45,762 nt of DNA from Prevotella sp. KH2C16 (lineage in GTDB: Bacteria > Bacteroidota > Bacteroidia > Bacteroidales > Bacteroidaceae), in the NCBI RefSeq assembly GCF_900113305.1, contig NZ_FOOW01000023.1, forward strand, positions 1 through 45,762. The letters run 5' to 3'. The notes beneath the pieces are model-generated. The model was given only the letters and a program-made list of their open reading frames with translations. It had not been told where the DNA came from and ran no database searches. The position numbers were made by a program, and so were the translations under genes. Of this stretch, positions 16,354-23,956 are shown one piece after another. Numbering within the stretch: the first letter of the stretch is position 1; each line of letters begins with the position of its first letter.

Positions 16354-17400
16354 ATGAAAAAGCATCTATTACTATTGGTACTCCTCCCGATGTTCTGGCT
16401 TCCGGCTTCTTCACAGAAGAAGTTCTCCGTCTATGCCGTAGGTTTCTATAATCAGGAGAATCTCTTCGACACTTGCCATGACGAGGGGAAGAACGACTAC
16501 GACTTCCTGCCTACGGGAAGCTACAAGTGGGATGAGCTTAAATATTCCCACAAACTGCGCAACATGGCACGCGTGCTCTCGGAGATGGGCACGGATGTGC
16601 TGCCCAATGTGGGCTGCGCCTTCATCGGAATGAGCGAGGTGGAGAATGCCCGCGTCCTCGGCGACCTGATCAGCCAGGAGCCCCTGAAGGCCCGCGGCAT
16701 GCAGTTCTGTCATATAGAGGGTCCCGACCGGCGCGGCATCGACTGCGCGCTGCTCTACAATCCTGCGCTTTTCACGCCCGAAGATGTAAAACTTTATCCT
16801 TATGTTCAGGAGCTGGAGAAGGATAGTGCCTATCTTACCCGTGGTTTCCTCACCGTCAAGGGCAGGATGGGCGGCGACGATGTGGCCGTCATCGTGTGCC
16901 ACTGGCCGAGCCGTTTCAGCACGGATTTCTATCGTGAGTCGGCTGCCCGGCAGGTCAAGGTCATCAAGGACAGCCTCCTGACGGAGAACCCCGACCGGAA
17001 AATCTTCGTGATGGGCGACATGAACGACGACCCCACGAACAAGAGCATGCGCGAGTATCTCGCCGCAAAGGCCGAGATCAGTGAGGTGGGTCCGGGCGAC
17101 ATGTATAATCCCTGGTACAACATCCTGGCAAAGGAGGGCAGGGGAACCCTGGCCTACGACGGCTCGTGGAACCTCTTCGACCAGATCGTGCTCTCGCCCA
17201 ACCTGCTCAACCAGAAAGGCGAGAAGGACTATTCGAGCCTGAAGTTCTGGAAAAACCATATCTTCCTGCGCGATTATCTGTTGCAGACCGAGGGTAAGTA
17301 CAAGGGCTCGCCCAAGCGCACCACGGCCGGCGGCGTATGGCTCGACGGCTATTCCGACCATCTGCCCGTGGTGGTCTACTTAGTGAAGGAACAGAAATAG
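16354..17400 (+). CDS. Secreted endonuclease/exonuclease/phosphatase-family protein
   Basis: This 348-residue protein has signal peptide MKKHLLLLVLLPMFWLPASS ending before QKK, so it is exported. EEP-fold motifs are present in order: FYNQENLFD (metal-site Asn), IGMSEVEN with the metal-binding Glu, RGIDCALLYN, VCHWPSR with a catalytic His, MGDMNDDPTN with the Asp/Asn pair, and the C-terminal YSDHLPVVV with the catalytic Asp-His. All catalytic residues are present. The family includes DNases, phosphodiesterases and phosphatases. Start 16354 gives a proper signal peptide. It is divergent from the TonB/OB-lipoprotein operon and followed by UDG-family and uridine kinase genes. Confidence 0.9.
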   Translation: MKKHLLLLVLLPMFWLPASSQKKFSVYAVGFYNQENLFDTCHDEGKNDYDFLPTGSYKWDELKYSHKLRNMARVLSEMGTDVLPNVGCAFIGMSEVENARVLGDLISQEPLKARGMQFCHIEGPDRRGIDCALLYNPALFTPEDVKLYPYVQELEKDSAYLTRGFLTVKGRMGGDDVAVIVCHWPSRFSTDFYRESAARQVKVIKDSLLTENPDRKIFVMGDMNDDPTNKSMREYLAAKAEISEVGPGDMYNPWYNILAKEGRGTLAYDGSWNLFDQIVLSPNLLNQKGEKDYSSLKFWKNHIFLRDYLLQTEGKYKGSPKRTTAGGVWLDGYSDHLPVVVYLVKEQK

Positions 17401-17446
17401 CCACCCTCGCATCGCGCTCCCGGCGGAGCACGATACAGACAGCGAT

Positions 17447-18097
17447 ATGACATCAAGGAGAAAACCGGAACCGGGAGCCGCTGCGGGAGCGGCGGGTGAG
17501 TTTCCCGTGGAGACTCATCCCTTTGAGCCGTTCCTGCCCCGCGACGCGCGGCTGCTCATGCTCGGCACTTTTCCGCCAGCTCCCAAGCGGTGGAGCATGC
17601 CGTGGTATTACCCGAACTTCATCAACGACATGTGGCGCATCTTTGGCCTTGTATTCTTTGCCGACAGGCTCCATTTCGTCGACGAGGCGTACAAGACTTT
17701 CCGGCTCGACGACCTCAAGGCCTTCCTGGCACAGAAGGGGGTGGCCCTCTTCGACACCGCCCTGCGCATCCGCCGCACCACGGGCACGGCCTCCGACAAA
17801 GATCTTGACATCATTGAGCCCGCCGACCTCGACGGCATGCTCCGTGCCCTGCCTGAGTGCAGGGCCGTGCTCACGGCGGGGCAGCTCGCTACGCATGTCT
17901 TTACGGAGCACTTCGCTATCGACGCGAGACATCTGGCCATGGGCGATTTCGCGGAGTTTGGCTTCGAGGGGCGCCGCCTCCGTCTCTATCGCATGCCCAG
18001 CAGCTCGCGCGCCTATCCGATGGCATTGGAGCGTAAGGCGGAGTATTATCGGAAAATGTTTAACGAAATAGGCCTGCTGGACGACGCTTCTGAATGA
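17447..18097 (+). CDS. Uracil-DNA glycosylase family protein
   Basis: This 216-residue cytoplasmic protein contains RLLMLGTFPPAPKRWSMPWY followed by YPNFINDMWRIFG at about residues 35-70. This is the active-site region of a Bacteroidota branch of the uracil-DNA glycosylase superfamily. Further family features are GVALFDTALRIRRTTG and a late MPSSSRAYPM loop corresponding to the DNA-contact loop. Members remove uracil or mismatched bases, but activity of this branch is less well established. The first 20 residues are Ala/Gly-rich and an internal start is possible. It follows the EEP gene by 46 bases and precedes udk by 31 bases, suggesting one operon. Confidence 0.75.
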   Translation: MTSRRKPEPGAAAGAAGEFPVETHPFEPFLPRDARLLMLGTFPPAPKRWSMPWYYPNFINDMWRIFGLVFFADRLHFVDEAYKTFRLDDLKAFLAQKGVALFDTALRIRRTTGTASDKDLDIIEPADLDGMLRALPECRAVLTAGQLATHVFTEHFAIDARHLAMGDFAEFGFEGRRLRLYRMPSSSRAYPMALERKAEYYRKMFNEIGLLDDASE

Positions 18098-18128
18098 GCG
18101 GCCGGCAGGACTGACAAATAGAATAGCT

Positions 18129-18764
18129 ATGAATGCTGCAAGCGACAATGTTACCATCATCGGCATTGCGGGTGGTACGGGAAGTGGAAAGACCACCGTG
18201 GTCAGGAAAATCGTCGAGGCTCTGCCGCCCCATTATGTAGCGGTGGTGCCCCTCGACTCGTATTATAACGACACGACGGGCATGACCGACGAGGAGCGCA
18301 AGGCCATCAACTTCGACCATCCTGACGCCTTCGACTGGAAGCTGCTCATCCGTGATATCAACGAGTTGCGGCAGGGGCGTGCCATAGAGCAGCCCACTTA
18401 TTCCTACATCCTGAGCAACCGACTGCCCGAAACCGTGCATGTGGAGCCCAAACCGGTTATCATCATCGAGGGCATCATGACGCTCATCAACAAGCGACTG
18501 CGCGAGATGATGGACCTGAAGATATTCGTGGACTGCGATTCCGACGAGCGGCTCATCCGCAATATCCAGCGCGACACCATCGACCGAGGGCGCACGGTGT
18601 CGATGGTCGTAGACCGCTACCTGAAAGTGCTGAAGCCCATGCACGAGCAGTTCATTGAGCCCACCAAGCGCTATGCCGACCTCATCATCCCCCAGGGGGG
18701 AGAGAACGCGAAGGGCATAGCCATCCTCTGCAAGTATATCGAGGGGCTCGTGCCCATAGAGTAG
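18129..18764 (+). CDS. udk: Uridine kinase
   Basis: This 211-residue enzyme phosphorylates uridine and cytidine to UMP and CMP using ATP or GTP, in pyrimidine salvage. The P-loop GIAGGTGSGKTT lies at about residues 12-23. The substrate region PLDSYYNDTTGMTDEER and NFDHPDAFDW follows, then the conserved IIIEGIMTL and the late FIEPTKRYADLIIPQGG. The length is typical. It is the last gene of a probable EEP nuclease-UDG-udk operon, which gives the cluster a nucleoside-salvage end. Confidence 0.96.
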   Translation: MNAASDNVTIIGIAGGTGSGKTTVVRKIVEALPPHYVAVVPLDSYYNDTTGMTDEERKAINFDHPDAFDWKLLIRDINELRQGRAIEQPTYSYILSNRLPETVHVEPKPVIIIEGIMTLINKRLREMMDLKIFVDCDSDERLIRNIQRDTIDRGRTVSMVVDRYLKVLKPMHEQFIEPTKRYADLIIPQGGENAKGIAILCKYIEGLVPIE

Positions 18765-18810
18765 CAGCAAGGTTACGATTTGTAACCTGTCAGCGTAATC
18801 GCTCCTCATA

Positions 18811-18843
18811 ATTATGCACTTTTCCGCCGGCAGAATGCATAAT
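18811..18843 (+). terminator. Hairpin downstream of udk
   Basis: ATTATGCA (18811-18818) and TGCATAAT (18836-18843) form an 8-bp stem, followed by a T-rich run (18846-18864). It is a plausible terminator for the EEP-udk operon. A 19-base perfect palindrome with a 5-base centre, AGGTTACGATTTGTAACCT, lies just before it at 18770-18788. Confidence 0.45.
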
Positions 18844-18871
18844 ATTCATTTTTTGTCTTTTATTTTGCCGT

Positions 18872-19075
18872 CAGCGGCTTCCGACGGGGTGGAAAGCCGC
18901 TGAAAGGAAGGCTTCCAGCCGCCTTTTACATGCCTTTTAGCCGTTATCTACAAGGCTGTTTGCCGCCTTTTACAGGGAAACAGACCGCAAAAAGGATGCA
19001 AAATGGAATTTTTGAAAAAACGGCATCGCCGCAGATGCCCCTAAAACGCCCCGTAAGCGGCTTTCGTTTTTTAGC
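18872..19075. repeat. Family B intergenic repeat cluster B1
   Basis: The gap between udk and the DUF308 gene holds CCGCCTTTTACA at 18919-18930 and 18963-18974, GCCTTTTAGCCG at 18932-18943, and AGCGGCTTCCGAC at 18873-18885. It also has a CAGCGGCTTCC/GGAAAGCCGCTG hairpin (18872-18902) and a degenerate AAGCGGCTTTCG near 19057. The same words occur at 38499-38595 and 44393-44474. Confidence 0.65.
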
Positions 19076-19108
19076 CTCATAGGACGAGGGTAAGCATTCA
19101 CAAAGCGG

Positions 19109-19144
19109 GAAATCGCAGATGAATAATTATTCACTTACGATTTC
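19109..19144. other. 36-bp nested palindrome
   Basis: GAAATCG (19109-19115) pairs with CGATTTC (19138-19144), and TGAATAA with TTATTCA at the centre (19120-19133), with 4-base mismatched steps between. It lies just past the 3' end of the DUF308 gene. It may be an operator or a bidirectional terminator. Confidence 0.5.
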
Positions 19145-19177
19145 TTACTGCGTCTCCCGAAAACCTCCTTCCCGCCG

Positions 19178-19912
19178 TTATTCCATCGGCTGGGTGGGAG
19201 TATGCGTGTAATAGGGGTTGTCTTCCTTCGGGGCTGGGGTGCTCTCGGGCTTCGCTCCCTCGGCTCCGGCCGGCTCGGCAGCATCCTCACCCCGAGCTTT
19301 CTCCGTCTCCTCGGCTGCCTTGCGGACGGCTTCCTGCGCCTTGGTATACTTGCGCCGCTCGTTGTGAATCTTCACCGCGTTCATGCATTCCACCACGCCG
19401 TATAGCAGCATGCTCCATCCGATGACGAAGAGCGGATCGTCCTTGATGACCGACGGATAGACGATGGCTACGATGCCGATTAGCAGGATGACGGAAGGCA
19501 TCACCCAGAAGAACCATCCCACATGACCTATCCGGGCTGCCGATGCCAGGCCGATGAACTGGCTGACGGCTCCGATGATGAGCATCAGCGCCAGGATATA
19601 CACCAGTCCGGTAACAAAGGTGCTCGGCATCAGGGCGAAGATGACGCCCAGCACAAGGCTGCCGATGCCCACCAGGGGAAACGAGGGCTTCGCCCCGGCT
19701 ATCAGATTGCCCTCTGCGTCGTAGGTTTCTATCTCCGCGGCATGCTTCCGGGCACTGTAGTAGCTGGCCAGCGAGATGACTCCCGAGAGGAAAAACAATA
19801 CTCCGATGGCTATGGTGAGCCATGTAACCGTCTGCTCACGATATTGAATGAGCAGTACGCCCACGATTATCGCACACAGCGCGCGAAAGACTGAACTCTG
19901 TAGAAACTTCAT
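19178..19912 (-). CDS. DUF308/HdeD-type membrane protein
   Basis: This 244-residue protein has about six hydrophobic helices between residues 8 and 180: two-helix units such as ALCAIIVGVLLI and WLTIAIGVLFFLSGVISLAS, then the pair around LVLGVIFALMPSTFVTGL. The internal repetition is typical of the short-repeat DUF308 family related to HdeD. The C-terminal 60 residues are charged (Lys/Glu/Ala/Pro) and presumably cytoplasmic. Exact function is unknown; E. coli HdeD is linked to acid stress. It is divergent from the histidine phosphatase gene, and their promoters interlock. Confidence 0.85.
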   Translation of the reverse strand: MKFLQSSVFRALCAIIVGVLLIQYREQTVTWLTIAIGVLFFLSGVISLASYYSARKHAAEIETYDAEGNLIAGAKPSFPLVGIGSLVLGVIFALMPSTFVTGLVYILALMLIIGAVSQFIGLASAARIGHVGWFFWVMPSVILLIGIVAIVYPSVIKDDPLFVIGWSMLLYGVVECMNAVKIHNERRKYTKAQEAVRKAAEETEKARGEDAAEPAGAEGAKPESTPAPKEDNPYYTHTPTQPME

Positions 19913-19932
19913 AATCTGATGATTTAATATCG

Positions 19933-19940
19933 CAAAAATA
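19933..19940 (-). promoter_or_regulatory. -7 box for the DUF308 gene
   Basis: The minus strand reads TATTTTTG, with a TTG (plus-strand CAA 19961-19963) exactly 20 bases upstream as -33. The divergent promoter at 19973-19980 overlaps its upstream region. Confidence 0.6.
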
Positions 19941-19972
19941 CAAACAAAATATCAGAAATGCAATAATTTTTG

Positions 19973-19980
19973 TATTTTTG
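19973..19980 (+). promoter_or_regulatory. -7 box for the histidine phosphatase gene
   Basis: TATTTTTG matches TAnnTTTG and lies 20 bases before ATG 20001. It rules out the longer in-frame start at 19980, which is inside the box. Confidence 0.6.
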
Positions 19981-20000
19981 TGTCCGAAAAACTGTTGCCT

Positions 20001-20507
20001 ATGACGAAACTATATCTTGTGCGCCACGGCGAGACGGACGACAATGCCAACCAGATAATGCAGGGGCAGACGCAGGGAAGGCTCAATCCGAACGGCATCC
20101 GGCAGGCCGAGGAACTGCGCGACAGGATGCTTCACGAGCCGATAGACGCCTTCATCGCCAGCGACCTCCGGCGGTCTGTGGAGACCTGCGAGATCATTGC
20201 CGCCCCCCATCACAAGGAGGTGGTGCAGACGCCTCTGCTGCGGGAAAGGGACTGGGGCGACTTCACGGGCCGCTATATTCCCGACCTTCAGGGCGAGGAG
20301 TGGCCCGACAACATCGAGTCGCTCGAGAGGATGGGAGCCCGGGCCCGCAACTTCCTCACTTGGCTGAAGGTGGCCTATCCCGGGCAGACCGTGCTCGCCG
20401 TGGGCCACGGCATTATCAACAAAGCCGTGCAAAGCGTCTACTTCAACCTGCCGATGAGCAAGGTCCAGAAGATGATGAATGCCGAGGTCAGGGTGCTCAT
20501 ACTATAG
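20001..20507 (+). CDS. Histidine phosphatase (phosphoglycerate mutase-like) family
   Basis: This 168-residue cytoplasmic protein has the catalytic LVRHGETDDNANQIMQG at about residues 5-21 (phospho-acceptor His in RHG). The second conserved segment is IASDLRRSVETCEII, then the acid residue in RERDWGDFTG, and VLAVGHGIINKAV carries the second active-site His. The size fits small phosphatases such as CobC- or GpmB-like members, but the substrate cannot be predicted from sequence. It stands alone downstream of its own promoter. Confidence 0.9.
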   Translation: MTKLYLVRHGETDDNANQIMQGQTQGRLNPNGIRQAEELRDRMLHEPIDAFIASDLRRSVETCEIIAAPHHKEVVQTPLLRERDWGDFTGRYIPDLQGEEWPDNIESLERMGARARNFLTWLKVAYPGQTVLAVGHGIINKAVQSVYFNLPMSKVQKMMNAEVRVLIL

Positions 20508-20653
20508 GCGAAAGGGACCTTCCTCACGGAAGATCCCCCTCTCAGTAATATATTAATAACTCTCTAATTTTGTTATCCTTCTAATCTGTTCACTAAAACT
20601 AAAAACCTATTAAACACTTACCTATTTATTAACATCATTATTAATTACTTTAC

Positions 20654-20696
20654 CTGTATAACTTGTTTTCTTATCTGTATGACTTGTTTCCCTTAT
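20654..20696. repeat. Two-copy 21/22-bp tandem repeat at a gene 3' end
   Basis: CTGTATAACTTGTTTTCTTAT (20654-20674) is followed by CTGTATGACTTGTTTCCCTTAT (20675-20696), and a third partial CTGTG. The repeat runs into the last codons of the gene ending at 20693. The rest of 20508-20653 is AT-rich with nothing else evident. Confidence 0.6.
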
Positions 20697-21757
20697 CTGT
20701 GTCCGCCACCGAAACTTCTGCCGCCGCGATTGATGCCGCTGGAGTGAGAGCCTCCGCCGAAACTGCCCCCCGAGCGTCCTCCTCCGAAGCCTCCTCTACC
20801 GAGGCTGCTACCAGGACGGCTGCTGCCGAACGAGCCGCCAAAACTGCGAGAGGGAGCTCCCATGGAACGGCTGGGAGCCGACGGGCGCGGATTTTCATTA
20901 TTGGGTGCGAAAGAACGGGTGGGAGTATTGTTGTCTCTGCTGAAGGAACGGAATCCAGCACCCATCCTTGGAGCCGTGGAACGAGTGGAGCTGCGTATAC
21001 CGCTGCCGTTGTCTCTTCCAAAGTCGCGCTCCCTGCCGGGATTTGCCCGGTTGCCGTCGCGGCGTCCGCCGAATGTGCGCGGTGCGCCGGGAGCCTGTCC
21101 CAAGCTTCGGGTAGACACTCCGTTGCCGTTATGGCGCCCACCGAATGTGCGGTTGCCGTTGCCTGTTGACTGGTTGAAGTTTCCGTGGCTGCGTGTCCTG
21201 CCGAATTCCGTAATACGGGTTCCGTTGCCGAAGTCTCCCCGGTCGAAGCCGTCGCGCATGCCTATCCGGCGTATTCCGTTAGGATGCGTCCCGCCGTATT
21301 GTCTGCCGTGATACCAGCTGCGTCCGCCATTGTGAGCCCAGCTGTGCCCGCCATAGTAGACTTCCACGAAGTGGGGTCGGCCGAAGTAGAAGTAGTCGCG
21401 GTGAGGATAGCGTGCATAGATGCTGAAGTGCCATACTCCTGCGTCCCAATAGAGCGGGCGGTAGAAGTAGCGTGCGGCGCAGTAGGTACGGTATTGCCAG
21501 TCGAGCAGGATATAGCTCAGGTCGAGGTTGCGCTGTCTCCAGTATACGCCGTAGAGGTCGTTATAGTCATTGATACGCATCAGGTAGTCGAGGTTTATTT
21601 CGTAGGCTGCCTCATACTGATCGTCGGTCAGGTTCAGTTCGTAGGCCATCTTGTCCGTAAGAAACAAGGCTTGCTCACGAGCCTGCTCGTAGCTCATGGC
21701 GCTGGCGGATACCGCGAGCGTGAGGAGAGCTGTAAGGGCTAATATGAATTTTTTCAT
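20693..21757 (-). CDS. Secreted protein with an Arg/Gly/Ser-rich tail
   Basis: This 354-residue protein starts with signal peptide MKKFILALTALLTLAVSASA. Residues about 20-125 form a compact, Tyr/Trp-rich helical domain (EQAREQALFLTDKMAYELNL, DDQYEAAYEINLDYL, VYWRQRNLDLSYILL). From about residue 135 to the end it is low-complexity: HNGGRSWYHGRQYGG, then many GGR, RSF and GSFGG units, ending SFGGGHR. Such RGG-like tails are positively charged and disordered and could bind nucleic acid or anionic glycans. I do not know the family's function. Upstream, on its own strand, are two TAGGGAAAATCC copies and a weak TTTCTTTG -7. Confidence 0.75.
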   Translation of the reverse strand: MKKFILALTALLTLAVSASAMSYEQAREQALFLTDKMAYELNLTDDQYEAAYEINLDYLMRINDYNDLYGVYWRQRNLDLSYILLDWQYRTYCAARYFYRPLYWDAGVWHFSIYARYPHRDYFYFGRPHFVEVYYGGHSWAHNGGRSWYHGRQYGGTHPNGIRRIGMRDGFDRGDFGNGTRITEFGRTRSHGNFNQSTGNGNRTFGGRHNGNGVSTRSLGQAPGAPRTFGGRRDGNRANPGRERDFGRDNGSGIRSSTRSTAPRMGAGFRSFSRDNNTPTRSFAPNNENPRPSAPSRSMGAPSRSFGGSFGSSRPGSSLGRGGFGGGRSGGSFGGGSHSSGINRGGRSFGGGHR

Positions 21758-21831
21758 AATCGTATCTTTTTAAACCGTCGTTTCTTTTCTTATCTGTTGC
21801 AAAGAAACAAAGAATTCTTGACCCGCGAAAA

Positions 21832-21864
21832 GGATTTTCCCTACTTTGGCGGGGATTTTCCCTA
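21832..21864 (-). promoter_or_regulatory. TAGGGAAAATCC direct repeat, candidate activator site
   Basis: On the minus strand TAGGGAAAATCC occurs twice (21864-21853 and 21843-21832) with a 21-base period. It is immediately upstream of the presumed -33 region of the Arg/Gly/Ser-rich protein gene (-7 like TTTCTTTG at 21800-21807). It resembles the TAGGGATTTC pair at 3366-3397. Confidence 0.45.
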
Positions 21865-21920
21865 AACCTTATGTAATATAGTCGGCAATCCTCCGTTAAG
21901 TTATATATAATAATGTATTG

Positions 21921-23486
21921 ATGAAAAAGTCAACCCTGATAATCGTCCTGGCGCTTGTCGCCCTAACTGCGGATGCCCAGTATGTGTGGCAGGAAGGGGC
22001 GCATGCCGGCAAGCTGGACTTGAGTCGCAACCTGCGTTATGAGGTAGAGTTGCAGGCATCGTTCTCCGACGAGAAGACTCCGCTATGGCTCAATGCCAAC
22101 AAACACGGCCTCTCGTCGCTGGACAAGAGCAATGGATATATGCGCGGAAGCGTGATGCGACCGTTGGCTGTCGATTCCACCCGCAGGTGGGGAGTGGGCT
22201 ATGGGCTGGATGTGGCGGTCGCCTACGGCTATACGAGCGTGCCCGTCGTGCAGCAGGCCTTTGTGGAAGCCCGCTGGCTGCACGGCGTGCTCTCCGTGGG
22301 AAGCAAGCAATATTCCATGCAACTGAAGAACAATGCCCTGAGCAGCGGTGCCCAGACCTTAGGCATCAATGCCCGCCCCGTGCCGCAGGTGAGGCTCGCA
22401 CTTCCAGAATATTGGGTGCTTCCTGTCCTTGGAGGCTGGCTCCGCATGAAAGGCCACTTGGCGTTCGGAAAGATGACCGACGACAATTGGCAGCACGACT
22501 TTACCCGCAGACAGTCGCGTTACGCAGACGATGTGCTGTATCACAGCAAGGCCGGCTACCTGATGATTGGCAACCCTGACCGCTTCGTGCCGTGGTCGGT
22601 AGAGATGGGACTGGAAATGGCCACACTCTTCGGCGGCACCTCGTATAACCCCCAGGCCGACGAAGCCCATCGGGAGATAAGGAACGGCAAGGGTCTCCGT
22701 AGCTTCTGGAATGCCTTCTGGCCCGGTGGCTCGGATGTGGGGGAAACCGTCTATCAGAATGTGGAAGGCGACCAGCTGGGCAGCTGGCTGCTCCGCATGA
22801 ACTATGATGCCGAGACCTGGCGCATAGGGCTCTACGCCGACAAGTTCTTTGAGGATCATTCCTCGATGCTGCAATTGGATTACGACGGCTATGGCAGTGG
22901 CAACCAATGGGACAGCAAGGAAAAACGCCGCTATCTGCTCTATGATTTCAAGGACTGGATGCTGGGCGCGGAGCTGAACCTCAAGGACGGCTGGTGGCTG
23001 CGGAACATCGTCTTCGAATACCTCTACACGAAGTATCAGAGCGGTCCCATCTATCATGATCATTCGCAGACGATACCCGATCATATCGGGGGAATGGACA
23101 ACTTCTACAATCACGGCATCTATCCGGGCTGGTTCCACTGGGGGCAGGTGATGGGGAATCCTCTCTATCGCTCGCCGATATACAACGATGACGGCGTGAA
23201 CACCGTCTATGATAATCGCTTCACGGCCTTCCATCTGGGAATAGACGGCAGCCCTACTGACAATCTGAACTATCGCCTTCTGGCCACTTATCAGGAAGGT
23301 TTGGGCACTTACAACAGCCCTTATACCCGCAAGCATCACAATGTGAGCTTCATGCTGGAGGCAGCCTGGCGTCTGAAAAACAACTGGCAGGTGAAAGGTA
23401 GCTACGGAATGGACTTCGGACATATCCTCGGCAATAATTACGGAATCCAGTTAACGGTTTCCAAATCAGGAATTTTAAATTTATAG
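21921..23486 (+). CDS. Wzi-like capsule assembly outer-membrane protein
   Basis: This 521-residue protein has signal peptide MKKSTLIIVLALVALTADA. The body alternates aromatic and polar residues in barrel-type strands, with Wzi-family landmarks LQASFSDEKTPLWLNANKHG, LHGVLSVGSKQYSM and HHNVSFMLEAAW. Wzi proteins anchor capsule or exopolysaccharide to the cell surface, which suits the EPS locus that follows. ATG 21921 is preferred over the TTG three bases upstream. The small lipoprotein gene starts 3 bases after its stop, so they are one operon. Confidence 0.8.
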   Translation: MKKSTLIIVLALVALTADAQYVWQEGAHAGKLDLSRNLRYEVELQASFSDEKTPLWLNANKHGLSSLDKSNGYMRGSVMRPLAVDSTRRWGVGYGLDVAVAYGYTSVPVVQQAFVEARWLHGVLSVGSKQYSMQLKNNALSSGAQTLGINARPVPQVRLALPEYWVLPVLGGWLRMKGHLAFGKMTDDNWQHDFTRRQSRYADDVLYHSKAGYLMIGNPDRFVPWSVEMGLEMATLFGGTSYNPQADEAHREIRNGKGLRSFWNAFWPGGSDVGETVYQNVEGDQLGSWLLRMNYDAETWRIGLYADKFFEDHSSMLQLDYDGYGSGNQWDSKEKRRYLLYDFKDWMLGAELNLKDGWWLRNIVFEYLYTKYQSGPIYHDHSQTIPDHIGGMDNFYNHGIYPGWFHWGQVMGNPLYRSPIYNDDGVNTVYDNRFTAFHLGIDGSPTDNLNYRLLATYQEGLGTYNSPYTRKHHNVSFMLEAAWRLKNNWQVKGSYGMDFGHILGNNYGIQLTVSKSGILNL

Positions 23487-23489
23487 AAG

Positions 23490-23948
23490 ATGAGTCATCA
23501 CATGATAAAAGGCACCCTCGCCACCTCCTGCTTATTGTTTTTCACGCTGTTGTTTGCTGCCTGCGACCTGGAGACGAGCGGCAACGGCAAGCTCGACGGG
23601 TTCTGGCACCTCGAGTCTGTAGACACCCTGAGCGGGGGCTTCAATGATTTGTCGCAGAAGCGCATCTTCTGGGCTTTCCAGAAAGACCTTCTGGAACTGT
23701 CGGATAAGGACTATGTACTGTCTCACTGCTTGATGCGCTTCAACCGTGACGGGGGTGCGCTGAAGCTCTCAGATCCTTATCTCTATGACCGTGAGAGCGG
23801 GGAGGGCGACCATCCGCTGACGGATGCTGCGGTGCTGAATCCTTATGGAATCAATGCCATAGAGACCACCTTCACCGTCGAAAAGCTGTCTTCGTCAAAG
23901 ATGGTACTTAACGACGGAACCCTGCGACTTTACTTCACGAAGTTTTAA
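23490..23948 (+). CDS. Small lipocalin-like lipoprotein
   Basis: This 152-residue protein has a signal peptide with lipobox FAAC (Cys about 25). The mature part opens with GKLDGFWHLESVDTL, a typical first strand of small lipocalin-like domains, possibly the DUF4847 type. It ends with MVLNDGTLRLYFTKF, a typical last strand. It probably assists or decorates the Wzi-like outer-membrane protein encoded directly upstream. No ligand can be inferred. Confidence 0.7.
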   Translation: MSHHMIKGTLATSCLLFFTLLFAACDLETSGNGKLDGFWHLESVDTLSGGFNDLSQKRIFWAFQKDLLELSDKDYVLSHCLMRFNRDGGALKLSDPYLYDRESGEGDHPLTDAAVLNPYGINAIETTFTVEKLSSSKMVLNDGTLRLYFTKF

Positions 23949-23956
23949 GAGCACAC

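Noticed and set aside
18770..18788. AGGTTACGATTTGTAACCT as an isolated unit of the 22-bp palindrome family
   Set aside because: It has the same 7-5-7 size, but the arm sequence (GGTTAC/GTAACC) differs from the TTACC/TTACA arms and there is no neighbour at 22 bases.
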